This document shows positions 15,075 through 23,470 of a stretch of 24,067 bases of DNA, piece by piece; within the stretch, counting starts at the first letter, position 1, and each line of letters begins with the position of its first letter. The notes under the pieces are model-generated. The model was given only the letters and a program-made list of their open reading frames with translations, searched no databases and had not been told where the DNA came from. Source of the stretch: Gammaproteobacteria bacterium UBA7310 (lineage in GTDB: Bacteria > Pseudomonadota > Gammaproteobacteria > Pseudomonadales > Ketobacteraceae); the NCBI GenBank assembly GCA_002471665.1, contig DKQK01000025.1:105123-129189 (forward strand). Reading direction: 5' to 3'. Both the position numbers and the translations under genes were made by a program.

Positions 15075-16259
15075 ATGAATCTGGCCTCTACCGATAGCTT
15101 TACATCCATACTGCCCTGGCGCACCGATAACCATTACCAGCTGTTGGTGGATGGAGATCAATTCTATCCCCGCATTATTGATGCATTGAGCAATGCCCGC
15201 AGCGCCATTGACATCGAAATGTACCTGTTTGAGTCCGGGGCCATGGCGGATCGTTTTATCGATGCCCTGATTGCCGCAAAAGAGCGTGGCGTTTATGTTC
15301 GCGTGCTGTTGGACCACATAGGCTCCCATAACCTGCGCCACAATGACCGGGAAAGATTAAGGTCAGCGGGCGCGGACCTGCGCTTCTTCAATCGGGTCAA
15401 ACGCAGTAAGCGCCTGCGCAATTTCTCCCGGGATCATCGCAAGATCGTGCTGGTGGATTGCCAGGTGGCCTTCACCGGGGGCGCCGGTGTAACAGATGAC
15501 TTTTCCGCTGAGCATCGCGGTCACCGGGCCTGGCATGATGCCATGGTGGAAATCCGGGGCCAGTTGGTGCATGACTGGCAACTGCTGTTTGAACGCAGCT
15601 GGCAACACTATGATTCCATCCACGATGAAGAATTGCGCGCCAAGTTGCGCCTCACTTTTCATAGCGACAACAGTGCACCACTTATGAATCGGACGCTGCC
15701 CCAGGGCCGGGTGGTGGCCAGCCGGGGGCTGGGTAACAAGCCCATCATCGGCTCCCTGATCAGCGAAGTGAACAAATCCAGTAGCCGTGCCTGGCTGTGT
15801 ACCGCGTATTTCTATCCCTCACGTAAACTGGTCAAAGCCCTGCGCAAGGCCGCACAACGGGGCGTGGACGTGCGCATCATTCTACCTGGCGACAACACCG
15901 ACCACCCCAGCGTACGTTACGCCGGGCGTACCTGGTACCGGATACTTCTGGAATACGGAGTACGCATATTCGAGTACCAGCCGCGCTTTCTGCACTTGAA
16001 AGCGGCAGTGGTGGATGACTGGCTCACGGTGGGCTCCTGTAATTTCGACCGCTGGAATCTACACTGGAACCTGGAGGCCAATCTGGAAGCACTGGATCCG
16101 GGCCTCAATGAAACCATTCACCAATTGCTGGAAAAGGATCTGGAATCCTGCACGGAAATTGCTTTATCCCGCTGGAAAGCCCGCAGCTGGCATGAAAAAA
16201 TCAGGGAACGATTCTGGAAGTGGGTTGCCATGTTTCTGGCCCGCCTGCCCAATGACTGA
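15075..16259 (+). CDS. Phospholipase D-like protein, probable cardiolipin synthase (ClsB type)
   Basis: A 394-residue protein with two phospholipase D catalytic repeats. The first HKD motif is H121-x-K123-x4-D128 (RDHRKIVLVD) and the second is H307-x-K309-x4-D314 (LHLKAAVVDD), followed by the conserved GSCNFDRWNLHWNLE. It has IDIEMYLFESG near residue 50, usual for bacterial cardiolipin synthases. There are no clear N-terminal membrane helices, as in ClsB-type rather than ClsA-type enzymes. It probably joins phosphatidyl groups to make cardiolipin at the inner membrane. It lies 31 bases after the SafE-type gene and 17 before the KefB-type gene, same strand, so it may be read from the cco assembly transcript. 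A C-terminal basic amphipathic stretch (about 370-394) may bind the membrane. Confidence 0.85.
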   Translation: MNLASTDSFTSILPWRTDNHYQLLVDGDQFYPRIIDALSNARSAIDIEMYLFESGAMADRFIDALIAAKERGVYVRVLLDHIGSHNLRHNDRERLRSAGADLRFFNRVKRSKRLRNFSRDHRKIVLVDCQVAFTGGAGVTDDFSAEHRGHRAWHDAMVEIRGQLVHDWQLLFERSWQHYDSIHDEELRAKLRLTFHSDNSAPLMNRTLPQGRVVASRGLGNKPIIGSLISEVNKSSSRAWLCTAYFYPSRKLVKALRKAAQRGVDVRIILPGDNTDHPSVRYAGRTWYRILLEYGVRIFEYQPRFLHLKAAVVDDWLTVGSCNFDRWNLHWNLEANLEALDPGLNETIHQLLEKDLESCTEIALSRWKARSWHEKIRERFWKWVAMFLARLPND

Positions 16260-16276
16260 AGGCCTGAGGAAAACGC

Positions 16277-18268
16277 GTGGAACACACTAGCATCATCAAT
16301 CAACTGATTATTATCCTGGCCGCATCCGTGGCCGCCGCTGCGCTGTTTAACCGCCTTAAGGTTCCCACCATCATTTGTTATTTGCTGGTGGGCGTCATCC
16401 TGGGCCCCAAAGAGCTGGGGCTGGTGAGTGACGTCAGTCAATTTCAGATCATTGCGGAATTTGGCGTGGCGTTCCTGCTGTTTACACTGGGCCTGGAATT
16501 CTCGCTGCCCCACCTGATTGCACTGCGCAGAGTGGTTTTTGGCATGGGCACGCTGCAGGTGCTCATTTGCATTGCCCTGTTCGGCGGTCTTATCTATCTG
16601 TCACGGGTAATCTATGAAATCACCGTAACCGGCACCCTCATTGCCGCCTCCGCTATTGCGCTTTCCTCCACTGCCATCGTCAGCAAAGAGCTTTCCATGC
16701 GCAATGAAATCGCCACCGCCCACGGCCACATTGCAATCGGTATCCTGCTGTTTCAGGATATTGCGGCCATTATTATTCTGGTGTTGATCTCCGTCGGTGG
16801 CGACGCCGGTGGTGAAGAGATGCTGCAATCACTGGCCTTTGCCGGTGCCAAAGCAGTGGGCTTTTTCATTGCGGTAGTCGCCATCGGCAAGTGGATCTTG
16901 CCCCCCCTGTTTACAGAAATCAGTAAAACTCGCTCCGAGGAACTCTTTGTCTTAACGGTACTGGTGGTGGCGTTGCTGGCGGCAGCGGCCGCCCACGCCC
17001 TGGGACTGGCCATGGCGCTGGGAGCCTTTATGGCAGGTATGATGCTGGGGGAAAGTCACTTCAGACATCAAATTGAGGCTGAGATTCGGCCCTTTCGGGA
17101 CGTATTACTGGGGATATTCTTTGTCAGCATCGGACTGATCATAGACGTGGACCTCATCACCAGTTACTGGCCCAGAATACTCTTCTTCAGTATTTGCCTG
17201 ATCGTATTCAAAACCGGATTGATTGCCCTGCTATGCCGGGTATTTGGTCATTCCGGCAATGTATCCATTCGCACCGGCCTGGTACTGAGCCAGGGTGGGG
17301 AATTTGGTTTTGCCCTGTTGGCGCTGGCGGTAAAAGGCAGCCTGGTTCCGCACGATGTCGCCTCATTCTTTTTATCGATTATTGTGATCAGCATGGCGGC
17401 GACCCCGTTTCTGGTTTCCAACAGTGAAAAAATTGCCAATCGCCTGCTGGTTCGAAAACAGCTGAAAACCCAGGCCCGCGAAAATGAACCGGAACCCACT
17501 GAGCCACCGGAGATGAATCACCACGTCATACTCTGTGGTTACGGTCGGGTGGGCCAAACCATATCGCGCTTTCTGCAACAGGAAAATATTCCCTACATCG
17601 CCGTGGACGACGACCCGGTTCGCGTGCAACGTGCACGTGCCGCCGGCGACCACGTACACTATGGGAGTGCCAAAAAGATTAAAGTATTGCAGCACCTTGG
17701 GCTGATGAAAGCCAATCTGGTGGTGATCAGTTTTGACGACCACAGCTCAGCAAAACAAATGATTCATGACATCCGACAATTACGGGATTCAGTTCCCATA
17801 CTGGTGCGCACTAGAGACGATGCCCACCTTGTGGAATTGCAGGATGCAGGCGCAACGGAAGTCATTCCGGAAACACTGGAAGCCAGCCTCATGCTGGTCA
17901 GTCACGTTATGGTGGCCCTGGGCCTGTCAGGACGCAAGGTATTTCAATCCATCGAAAACGTACGTAAAGAGCGTTACAAAATGCTGCATGGATTTGTCGT
18001 CGGTCAACATGGTGCCTATGGCATGTCCTCTTATCAGGGGCACCTGCAACCCATTTATATTCCGTCCACCTGTTATGCGGCAAATAAAACCGTGGGCGAG
18101 CTGAATCTGGAATCAAAGGGTGCCAGCCTGCACACCATTCGCCGCGGCAACGACACCGTGATGAATCCCAGTGATGACACTCAACTGCTGGCGGAAGACG
18201 TAGTGGTGGTAACCGGGGAGCGGGCTGCCATCGAAGCGGCGGAAGCCTACCTGCTGAGTGGTAATTAG
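16277..18268 (+). CDS. Monovalent cation:proton antiporter, CPA2 family (KefB/YbaL-like)
   Basis: A 663-residue inner-membrane protein. The first ~390 residues form the Na+/H+ exchanger domain with about 12 helices, including LLFTLGLEFSL, ALSSTAIVSKEL, LLFQDIAAIIIL and LSQGGEFGFALLALA. A TrkA-N/RCK domain follows (about 415-530), starting HVILCGYGRVGQTI with the nucleotide-binding G-x-G-x-x-G. A TrkA-C domain lies at about 590-663. It likely exchanges K+ or Na+ for H+ under nucleotide control; which ion cannot be told. The start is the GTG at 16277, supported by a TGAGGA ribosome-binding site and by MEHTSIINQLIIILA matching family N-termini. It lies 17 bases after the phospholipase D gene. 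Confidence 0.92.
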   Translation: MEHTSIINQLIIILAASVAAAALFNRLKVPTIICYLLVGVILGPKELGLVSDVSQFQIIAEFGVAFLLFTLGLEFSLPHLIALRRVVFGMGTLQVLICIALFGGLIYLSRVIYEITVTGTLIAASAIALSSTAIVSKELSMRNEIATAHGHIAIGILLFQDIAAIIILVLISVGGDAGGEEMLQSLAFAGAKAVGFFIAVVAIGKWILPPLFTEISKTRSEELFVLTVLVVALLAAAAAHALGLAMALGAFMAGMMLGESHFRHQIEAEIRPFRDVLLGIFFVSIGLIIDVDLITSYWPRILFFSICLIVFKTGLIALLCRVFGHSGNVSIRTGLVLSQGGEFGFALLALAVKGSLVPHDVASFFLSIIVISMAATPFLVSNSEKIANRLLVRKQLKTQARENEPEPTEPPEMNHHVILCGYGRVGQTISRFLQQENIPYIAVDDDPVRVQRARAAGDHVHYGSAKKIKVLQHLGLMKANLVVISFDDHSSAKQMIHDIRQLRDSVPILVRTRDDAHLVELQDAGATEVIPETLEASLMLVSHVMVALGLSGRKVFQSIENVRKERYKMLHGFVVGQHGAYGMSSYQGHLQPIYIPSTCYAANKTVGELNLESKGASLHTIRRGNDTVMNPSDDTQLLAEDVVVVTGERAAIEAAEAYLLSGN

Positions 18269-18451
18269 TTTGGCATACAACTTCAAACGCTAAAAACACA
18301 TAACGTTAGACGAAAATATTTTTTGCTTTCCTGTTAAATAGTTAGGATATTGAACTAACCTGAAGTTTAGGGATTACCTGTTAAGCGAATGAATTTTTTG
18401 CTGCAGGATACCCAACCAAAAGCAGTGATGAGTGAACACCGGGTATAGTGA
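18269..18451 (+). repeat. AT-rich gap with short direct repeats before the lysozyme-like gene
   Basis: This 183-base gap is more AT-rich than its surroundings. CGAAAATATTTTTTGCT (18311-18327) and CGAATGAATTTTTTGCT (about 18386-18402) match closely, and CCTGTTAA occurs twice between and beside them. GTTAG/CTAAC (18341-18359) is a small inverted repeat. No convincing promoter or terminator is seen. Confidence 0.3.
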
Positions 18452-18946
18452 ATGGGAATTAACCCTCAGGATTTTCGTCTGTACGTCGTTCGGCCCACCC
18501 TTAAAAAGCTGGGCAAATGGTCTCCCTCCCTTGAAAACCTCCTCTTAGGATCCGCAGCACTGGCCTCTCAACTGGGCATGGAGCTGAAATGTGATATTGG
18601 TGTCGGGGTTTATAAAATTCGCGCCGAACTCCATCATCGGGTTTGGGATGAGTTCTTGGCCTTTGACGCCGACCTGGCAAGCAAAGTCAGGGGGTTTGCA
18701 TCGCAAAGAGAGTTTCTGGCAAACCCTGACATGGAACTCGCCATTAATCTTGCCTATGCCACCGCAATTGCCTGGGGGGTTTATGCACTTAATCATGCCG
18801 ACATCCCTGAAGACGCAAACAATACCGAAGCGCTGGCAAAATGCTGGCATCAGCATTTCCGAACCCAGGACCATCTGAAGCCCGAGCATTTCGTTGCCGG
18901 ATTCCGATCCCTGCAGCCGGATAAAAAAGTCATCGTTGCCGCCTGA
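18452..18946 (+). CDS. Conserved hypothetical protein with decayed lysozyme-like signature (phage-associated family)
   Basis: A 164-residue soluble protein without signal peptide. I recall a family, common in phages and phage-derived regions, with a similar order of segments: an N-terminal 'R-P-x-L..lgl.SpaaenLllGtA..ES', then 'G.Gl.Q.e..TH.d.W', then 'N..YAtaiaRv.Y.r', then 'A.yWK..YNT'. Here these read RPTLKKLGKWSPSLENLLLG, VGVYKIRAELHHRVW, NLAYATAIAWGVYAL and AKCWHQHFRT. The glutamate of the 'ES' pair is alanine (SAALAS), so any muramidase-like activity is doubtful. The ATG at 18452 directly follows an in-frame TGA, so no longer start exists; the ribosome-binding site is poor. It converges with the sirtuin gene, 3 bases apart. 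Function unknown. Confidence 0.7.
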   Translation: MGINPQDFRLYVVRPTLKKLGKWSPSLENLLLGSAALASQLGMELKCDIGVGVYKIRAELHHRVWDEFLAFDADLASKVRGFASQREFLANPDMELAINLAYATAIAWGVYALNHADIPEDANNTEALAKCWHQHFRTQDHLKPEHFVAGFRSLQPDKKVIVAA

Positions 18947-18949
18947 AGC

Positions 18950-19738
18950 CTAACGGCTCGCATCATCCTGCGGCAATGGGTAACCCAAGGCTTGCCATAT
19001 GCCCTGCATGGCGTCTAAAGCCCGCATGGGCAACTGGTAATGCACGAAACCCGAAACCTCAGTGAAGCCCGGATTAATCTCCACAACCTTGGCATTCCAC
19101 TGCCTGGCTTCAAACACCGGCTGGGCGATGTAGGGAAACACACTGCTGGTGCCGATACTGAACACCAGATCGAACCCACGCACCATTTCCCGATGCAATT
19201 CCGCCACCGCCTGTTCCGGTAACATTTCACCAAACAAAACCACGTTGGGTCGCATCACGTTGTGACAACGGGGGCAAATCGGCACCGACTCAATATGCCG
19301 GTAATCGGGTACTGCCATTTCAAAGTGGCACTTGGCACACAACAGCTCACCCACCTTGCCATGAATTTCAATCAACTGCCGGCTACCGGCTGCACGATGA
19401 AAACCATCGATATTCTGGGTCAGCACCCAGCTCTGCGGCTTGATCTGTTCCAGTAGAGCAATCAGGCGGTGCGCCAGATTGTAACCGGCACCACGGCAAG
19501 CCCGCTCCACCTGTAGCAGGTACTTCCAGGTTAACTCCGGCTGCTGCCTGAGCATGTCTCCGGACAGGGCAACCTCAATTGGAATGCCTTCTTCAGTGTG
19601 GACGTCGTCATACAATCCGCCGATTCCACGATAGGTCGGCAAGCCGGAGTCCGCAGAGATACCCGCTCCGGTGATAAACAGGATGCGCTCTGCGTCGTGG
19701 ATCAAGGTTGCAATTTCAGAAAAGATTTGGGGGGTCAT
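18950..19738 (-). CDS. NAD-dependent protein deacetylase, SIR2 family
   Basis: A 262-residue cytosolic sirtuin that removes acyl groups from lysines using NAD. The NAD-binding GAGISADSGLPTYRG starts at residue 24; TQNIDGFHRAAG and the catalytic histidine in IEIHGKVGEL follow. Four zinc cysteines are present (CAKC and CPRC), and GTSSVFPY binds the adenine ribose. Anchoring on the 'PEL' before the variable helix, the Tyr/Arg pair that marks desuccinylase-type (class III) sirtuins such as CobB appears replaced by Leu and Val, so deacetylation is more likely; this is inference. The ATG at 19738 lies 12 bases after the stop of the degenerate GGDEF gene, so the two are probably co-transcribed. It converges with the lysozyme-like gene. 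Confidence 0.92.
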   Translation of the reverse strand: MTPQIFSEIATLIHDAERILFITGAGISADSGLPTYRGIGGLYDDVHTEEGIPIEVALSGDMLRQQPELTWKYLLQVERACRGAGYNLAHRLIALLEQIKPQSWVLTQNIDGFHRAAGSRQLIEIHGKVGELLCAKCHFEMAVPDYRHIESVPICPRCHNVMRPNVVLFGEMLPEQAVAELHREMVRGFDLVFSIGTSSVFPYIAQPVFEARQWNAKVVEINPGFTEVSGFVHYQLPMRALDAMQGIWQALGYPLPQDDASR

Positions 19739-19750
19739 GCCGCTGACACT

Positions 19751-20968
19751 CTAGAATCCACCTGCCCGGTTTTGTTGATTGCGTGCCTCACAGCTCAACG
19801 CGTTATTGTCCAGCGGTACCAGGTGCCTGAACATACGATCCAACAAGCCACGGGGATCTCGATCACTATCAGGTTCTATCGTGACCCGGCCCCAAGACAA
19901 ATAAACGTTTTCCCGAGTGGTGGGGAAGCGGTCCAATACCGTCAGTTGTGACAGGTTTTCGCGCATGCTCTCCAACTGCTTGTTGACCATCTGTTCCGTA
20001 CCCGTAAGCATAATGACAAAGCGGCCACCGCTGATTCTGCAAGCCGCATCGTGCTTGTCCAACAGCAGCACACGTATTTTTCTGGCCACTTCCCGCAACA
20101 GGTCGTCGCCGCACTCTGTACCACGTTGCTCGTTGAAATAGGCAAAACGTTCAACGTGAATGGCCACCAAAATAAACCACTGGGCGTTCTGCGTGGACAG
20201 GCTCCAATAGGATAACAGCCTGTCTTCAAACGCCATGCGATTGCACAACCGGGTGACGCGATCCAGACTGGCCTCCACATTAATGCGGTCGTTCAGAGCC
20301 CGTAGTTGTGACTTCTCATATTCGATCAATTCTGACTTCAAAAAGCTTTCCCGGGACAGCTTTTCGGTTTTGATGGATACCAGCACCGAGATTAGGGTTC
20401 CGCTAAGCATGAAAAACAGTATGTGGGCCGATTCTTCCAGACTCATGGTGTCCAGGTAGACTGCCCCCCCCACCATCAGCAGTAACAGCAACCCCAATGT
20501 ATTGGTGAAATTCAGGGGCAAGCGGACGAAGGTGAAAACCACCACTTCAACAAAGAAAACATTGCAGTAATACATCATCTTGATCGGTTGGCTGATTTCC
20601 TGGGCAATCAACAGCAACGTCCCCGACACCATCACGGTGTTCACCGCTACCACCCAGTACTTCCAGGTTAAGCGTCGCGACTTGCGGGCATAAAGATAAG
20701 TACCAAGCAGCAGGGCAATGGCAAGGCCACGTACGATCAGAGTGCCCACCCCGAGATGAATCCCGGTACTCCACTCCACAACATAGCTGGTTGCCAGCAG
20801 CAACACTGCCAGCAACGACGAAATCCGAATGGCGTCGCAGTACCAGTCCTTCTGCACTTCCTGATAGCGCTGCTCAAGCTCTCGGGGAAATCCCATTTCC
20901 AGAAACGAGCCGGATTTTAAACTCGTCAGTTGTTCAGTTGCATCTGTGTATCGTTTATTGTTATCCAC
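19751..20968 (-). CDS. Membrane protein with degenerate GGDEF domain (probably inactive)
   Basis: A 405-residue protein: a short cytosolic N-terminus, about six helices (residues 48-205), a coiled linker (about 210-240) and a GGDEF-fold domain (about 240-390). The active-site signature reads SGGRF at residues 313-317 instead of GGDEF. The metal-binding D-x-D region reads HVE, and the RxxD inhibitory site is DKHD. Both catalysis and product inhibition should therefore be lost, leaving a possible sensor or scaffold role. The rest of the domain (YFNEQRGTECGDDLLREVA) is well kept, so it is not a pseudogene by frame. The start is a GTG at 20968 with AGGGA just upstream. It follows the intact cyclase by 108 bases and precedes the sirtuin by 12. 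Confidence 0.85.
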   Translation of the reverse strand: MDNNKRYTDATEQLTSLKSGSFLEMGFPRELEQRYQEVQKDWYCDAIRISSLLAVLLLATSYVVEWSTGIHLGVGTLIVRGLAIALLLGTYLYARKSRRLTWKYWVVAVNTVMVSGTLLLIAQEISQPIKMMYYCNVFFVEVVVFTFVRLPLNFTNTLGLLLLLMVGGAVYLDTMSLEESAHILFFMLSGTLISVLVSIKTEKLSRESFLKSELIEYEKSQLRALNDRINVEASLDRVTRLCNRMAFEDRLLSYWSLSTQNAQWFILVAIHVERFAYFNEQRGTECGDDLLREVARKIRVLLLDKHDAACRISGGRFVIMLTGTEQMVNKQLESMRENLSQLTVLDRFPTTRENVYLSWGRVTIEPDSDRDPRGLLDRMFRHLVPLDNNALSCEARNQQNRAGGF

Positions 20969-21076
20969 GTCCCTGACCGCGCAATAATAAATCCATAAAA
21001 TTGGAGTCTACCGCGTCGATCATAGGCATGCCAGAAAAGTTCCAACCCGGCCACAAAGTGCACAAAATGAGTTTGA

Positions 21077-22363
21077 TTAGGCCCCTATTCGGTCACTGGC
21101 ACTGCCATCGGAAAGCTCAGGGCGATACACCTGGATGCGGTTTCGGCCGGCTTTCTTCGCCAGATACAGGGCTTCGTCGGCACGCCCCACCAAATCACCG
21201 GCAACGTGCCCCCCAGTGGGCACCATGGCGGCCACGCCCACACTGATGGTAACGTATTCATTGGCGGGCGACATGGGGTGCGGTAAACGCAAATCCCGGA
21301 CACTCTGGCACACCACCCGTGCGATATTGGCCGCCTCCTCCACATCAAGTGCCGGTAACACCACCGCAAACTCCTCACCACCATAACGAGCCACCAGATC
21401 CCCGGGGCGCCGCACCACCTGCTGCATGCATTGCGCCACCTGCTTGATGCATAAATCACCTTGCTGATGGCCAAAGCTGTCGTTGTAGGATTTGAAGAAA
21501 TCAATGTCGCACATTAGCATCGCCAGGTTGTAACCACGCCGACGGGCTCGACGCCACTCTTCATCCAGCACCTGGTCGAACGAGCGACGATTGGAAATGC
21601 TGGTCAGCGCATCCACTTCCGCCAGATCCCTGAGCCTGGAGTTGAGTTTTTTCAATTGTTGGTTCTTACGATGGATGAGCAGCTTTTGTAGAAACTCCCG
21701 CCGACTGGAACGGTCAGTTGAATACTGCGCCAACAGACACAAACCCAGGGCTCCGCAACTGAGAAACAGATAATAAAGCAGGAATGAGTTGCTGCGGCCG
21801 AACGGCATCAGGATGAGCACATAGCTGATCACAAACAGCAGCGCACTGCCCAGGGCCGGCCAGAAACGCATTTTACCAATGGTGATCCCTGCCATAATGA
21901 TGGCCAACTCGCTGATCAGGTACAGTCCCTTATGTTCATCAGGAACCACCCGGGCCATGGTCAGGGTGGTGACCGACAGCCAAAACAACCCCAACACAAC
22001 CAGCTTATCCAGATGGGCATCCAGCTTACGGGAGTGCACCAGAATCCAGATGGCGATCAGGCCGGGCATGCCCATGGCATAGCGGATCTTATAGACGGGC
22101 TCCACCAGAACACCCAGCATCACCCAGTCGAAAATACCGTACAGGCAGTACAGCGCGATCAGTATATTAACCAGTTGGCGAATATAGCGGCGATCACGTA
22201 AGCCGCAGTAACGGCGATAGCGGCCTTCCAATGCACCGGCAAATCGCAGACGCATACGATTAAGATAGAAATGCCCATCCAGCTCAGAACGAATCAATGC
22301 AACCTTCGAGTCTTGAGTTTCCCCGGCCGAACGATTGGGCAACTGCGGTGGTGCTTTATTCAC
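21077..22363 (-). CDS. Membrane-bound diguanylate cyclase (GGDEF)
   Basis: A 428-residue protein predicted to make cyclic di-GMP from two GTP. About six transmembrane helices occupy residues 65-215, then a coiled linker (RREFLQKLLIHRKNQQLKKL) leads to the GGDEF domain. The active site is GGEEF at residues 328-332. The metal ligands lie in LMCDIDFFKSYNDSFGHQQGD, and an RxxD inhibitory site (RPGD) sits five residues before the signature, so feedback inhibition should work. The membrane part has no named sensor domain that I recognise. The start is a GTG at 22363 with AGGTTAG upstream. It precedes a related degenerate protein of the same layout, suggesting an old tandem duplication. Confidence 0.93.
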   Translation of the reverse strand: MNKAPPQLPNRSAGETQDSKVALIRSELDGHFYLNRMRLRFAGALEGRYRRYCGLRDRRYIRQLVNILIALYCLYGIFDWVMLGVLVEPVYKIRYAMGMPGLIAIWILVHSRKLDAHLDKLVVLGLFWLSVTTLTMARVVPDEHKGLYLISELAIIMAGITIGKMRFWPALGSALLFVISYVLILMPFGRSNSFLLYYLFLSCGALGLCLLAQYSTDRSSRREFLQKLLIHRKNQQLKKLNSRLRDLAEVDALTSISNRRSFDQVLDEEWRRARRRGYNLAMLMCDIDFFKSYNDSFGHQQGDLCIKQVAQCMQQVVRRPGDLVARYGGEEFAVVLPALDVEEAANIARVVCQSVRDLRLPHPMSPANEYVTISVGVAAMVPTGGHVAGDLVGRADEALYLAKKAGRNRIQVYRPELSDGSASDRIGA

Positions 22364-22432
22364 AAACTAACCTGCACTTTGCGAGCTTCATCCCTACATT
22401 CTAACAGCAATGCAAAAGGGTTGAGGTAAATG

Positions 22433-22465
22433 CAAAAACAAAAGTGCCCTCACGCAGGAGGGCAC
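22433..22465 (-). terminator. Intrinsic terminator after the cnoX gene
   Basis: On the minus strand GTGCCCTC and GAGGGCAC (arms 22458-22465 and 22444-22451) form an 8-bp stem with a 6-base loop, followed by TTTTGTTTTTGC. It lies 33 bases past the cnoX stop and before the cyclase gene, so the cyclase should have its own promoter within about 70 bases. Confidence 0.92.
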
Positions 22466-22498
22466 CGGTAATTCAGAACGGGAAAGCAGGCTACTGAC

Positions 22499-23374
22499 CT
22501 AATGCAAGCAGGCAAAAAGGCGGCGACGATAGCGCGCCACGGCAGGGTCCCCTGCCATCAGCTCAATCAGTTTCAGGATTGCCAGGCGGGCACCGTCCTC
22601 TTTGAAGGATCGATCTTTCTGTACAATCTCCAGCAGTAGCTCCATGGCAGCGTCCGTTTCCCCGGCCAGCACACAGGTTGCCGCCATATAGTAGCGGGCC
22701 TCCAAATCATTGCTGTCCTGAGCCACCCGGTACTGCAGGGATTCTGCGCTCTCGAAACCGGCCAGCTCCTGCAGAAAGAACAACCTCGCCAATGCCGGCC
22801 CCTTGAGTGTTTCATCGCTGATGTTGTCCAGTACGGCCTGGGCATCATCCAAACGATCCACATCCATCAGCACTTCCGCCATCAACGTCTGGTATTTAAT
22901 CTCCTGAGGTTGCTCCTGCATGGCAGCCTGCAGTGCGTCAATGGCCTGGTCATGGGCGCCCATGGCGCGAGCCCGCTGAATCTGTGCAAACAGATCGGTT
23001 GCCTCGTCCGCTGGGGTCTCGTCTACATCCTGCGGTTCACCCAGAAACGGTTCCAGCAGCTTTCGAATTTCCGATTCCGGCTGGGCACCATTCAGCTCAC
23101 CCGCCAATTGGCCCTGAACAATCAACTTGAGGGCAGGAATACTGCGCACGCCGAGTTGCTGGGCCAGCATCTGATTACTCTCAGTATCCACCCTGGCCAG
23201 TATGAATTGACCGGCGTATTCATCGGCAATCTTCTCAAGCAGCGGGGCCAGGGTCTTACAGGGCTCACACCATTCTGCCCAGAAGTCCAGAAGCACCGGA
23301 ATACGTGCAGACATCTGCACAACATCGTTAATGTTCTGTGGATTTACGTCGACGATATAATTTGCTTCAGACAT
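22499..23374 (-). CDS. cnoX: Thioredoxin-TPR chaperone/redox protein CnoX (YbbN)
   Basis: A 291-residue cytosolic protein. The N-terminal thioredoxin fold (residues 5-110) has DFWAEWCEPCKTLAPLLEKI with the redox pair C36 and C39, cis-proline in RSIPALKLI, and normal length. The rest (about 125-290) consists of TPR-like helices, including AIDALQAAMQEQPQEIKYQ and ARYYMAATCVLAGETDAAMELL. CnoX proteins hold unfolded clients under oxidative (HOCl) stress and pass them to GroEL or DnaK. The E. coli protein lacks the full CxxC, whereas this one keeps it, so it may also act as a disulfide reductase. The ATG at 23374 is followed by a terminator downstream, giving a single-gene unit. Confidence 0.93.
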   Translation of the reverse strand: MSEANYIVDVNPQNINDVVQMSARIPVLLDFWAEWCEPCKTLAPLLEKIADEYAGQFILARVDTESNQMLAQQLGVRSIPALKLIVQGQLAGELNGAQPESEIRKLLEPFLGEPQDVDETPADEATDLFAQIQRARAMGAHDQAIDALQAAMQEQPQEIKYQTLMAEVLMDVDRLDDAQAVLDNISDETLKGPALARLFFLQELAGFESAESLQYRVAQDSNDLEARYYMAATCVLAGETDAAMELLLEIVQKDRSFKEDGARLAILKLIELMAGDPAVARYRRRLFACLH

Positions 23375-23419
23375 GCTGATCCCAATTCACATAATGCTGA
23401 TGTTCTATTGGGATAGGAG

Positions 23420-23470
23420 AGTAACCGCACAACTTATGAGAGTCAAAGAATCTATGGGCTACCGGTTACT
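23420..23470 (-). repeat. Inverted repeat at the 3' end of the Sel1-repeat gene
   Basis: AGTAACCG (23420-23427) and CGGTTACT (23463-23470) are perfect 8-bp inverted arms separated by 35 bases. The right arm overlaps the stop codon of the Sel1-repeat gene (23469-23471). There is no T-run. It may be a protein site or a weak RNA stem. Confidence 0.3.
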
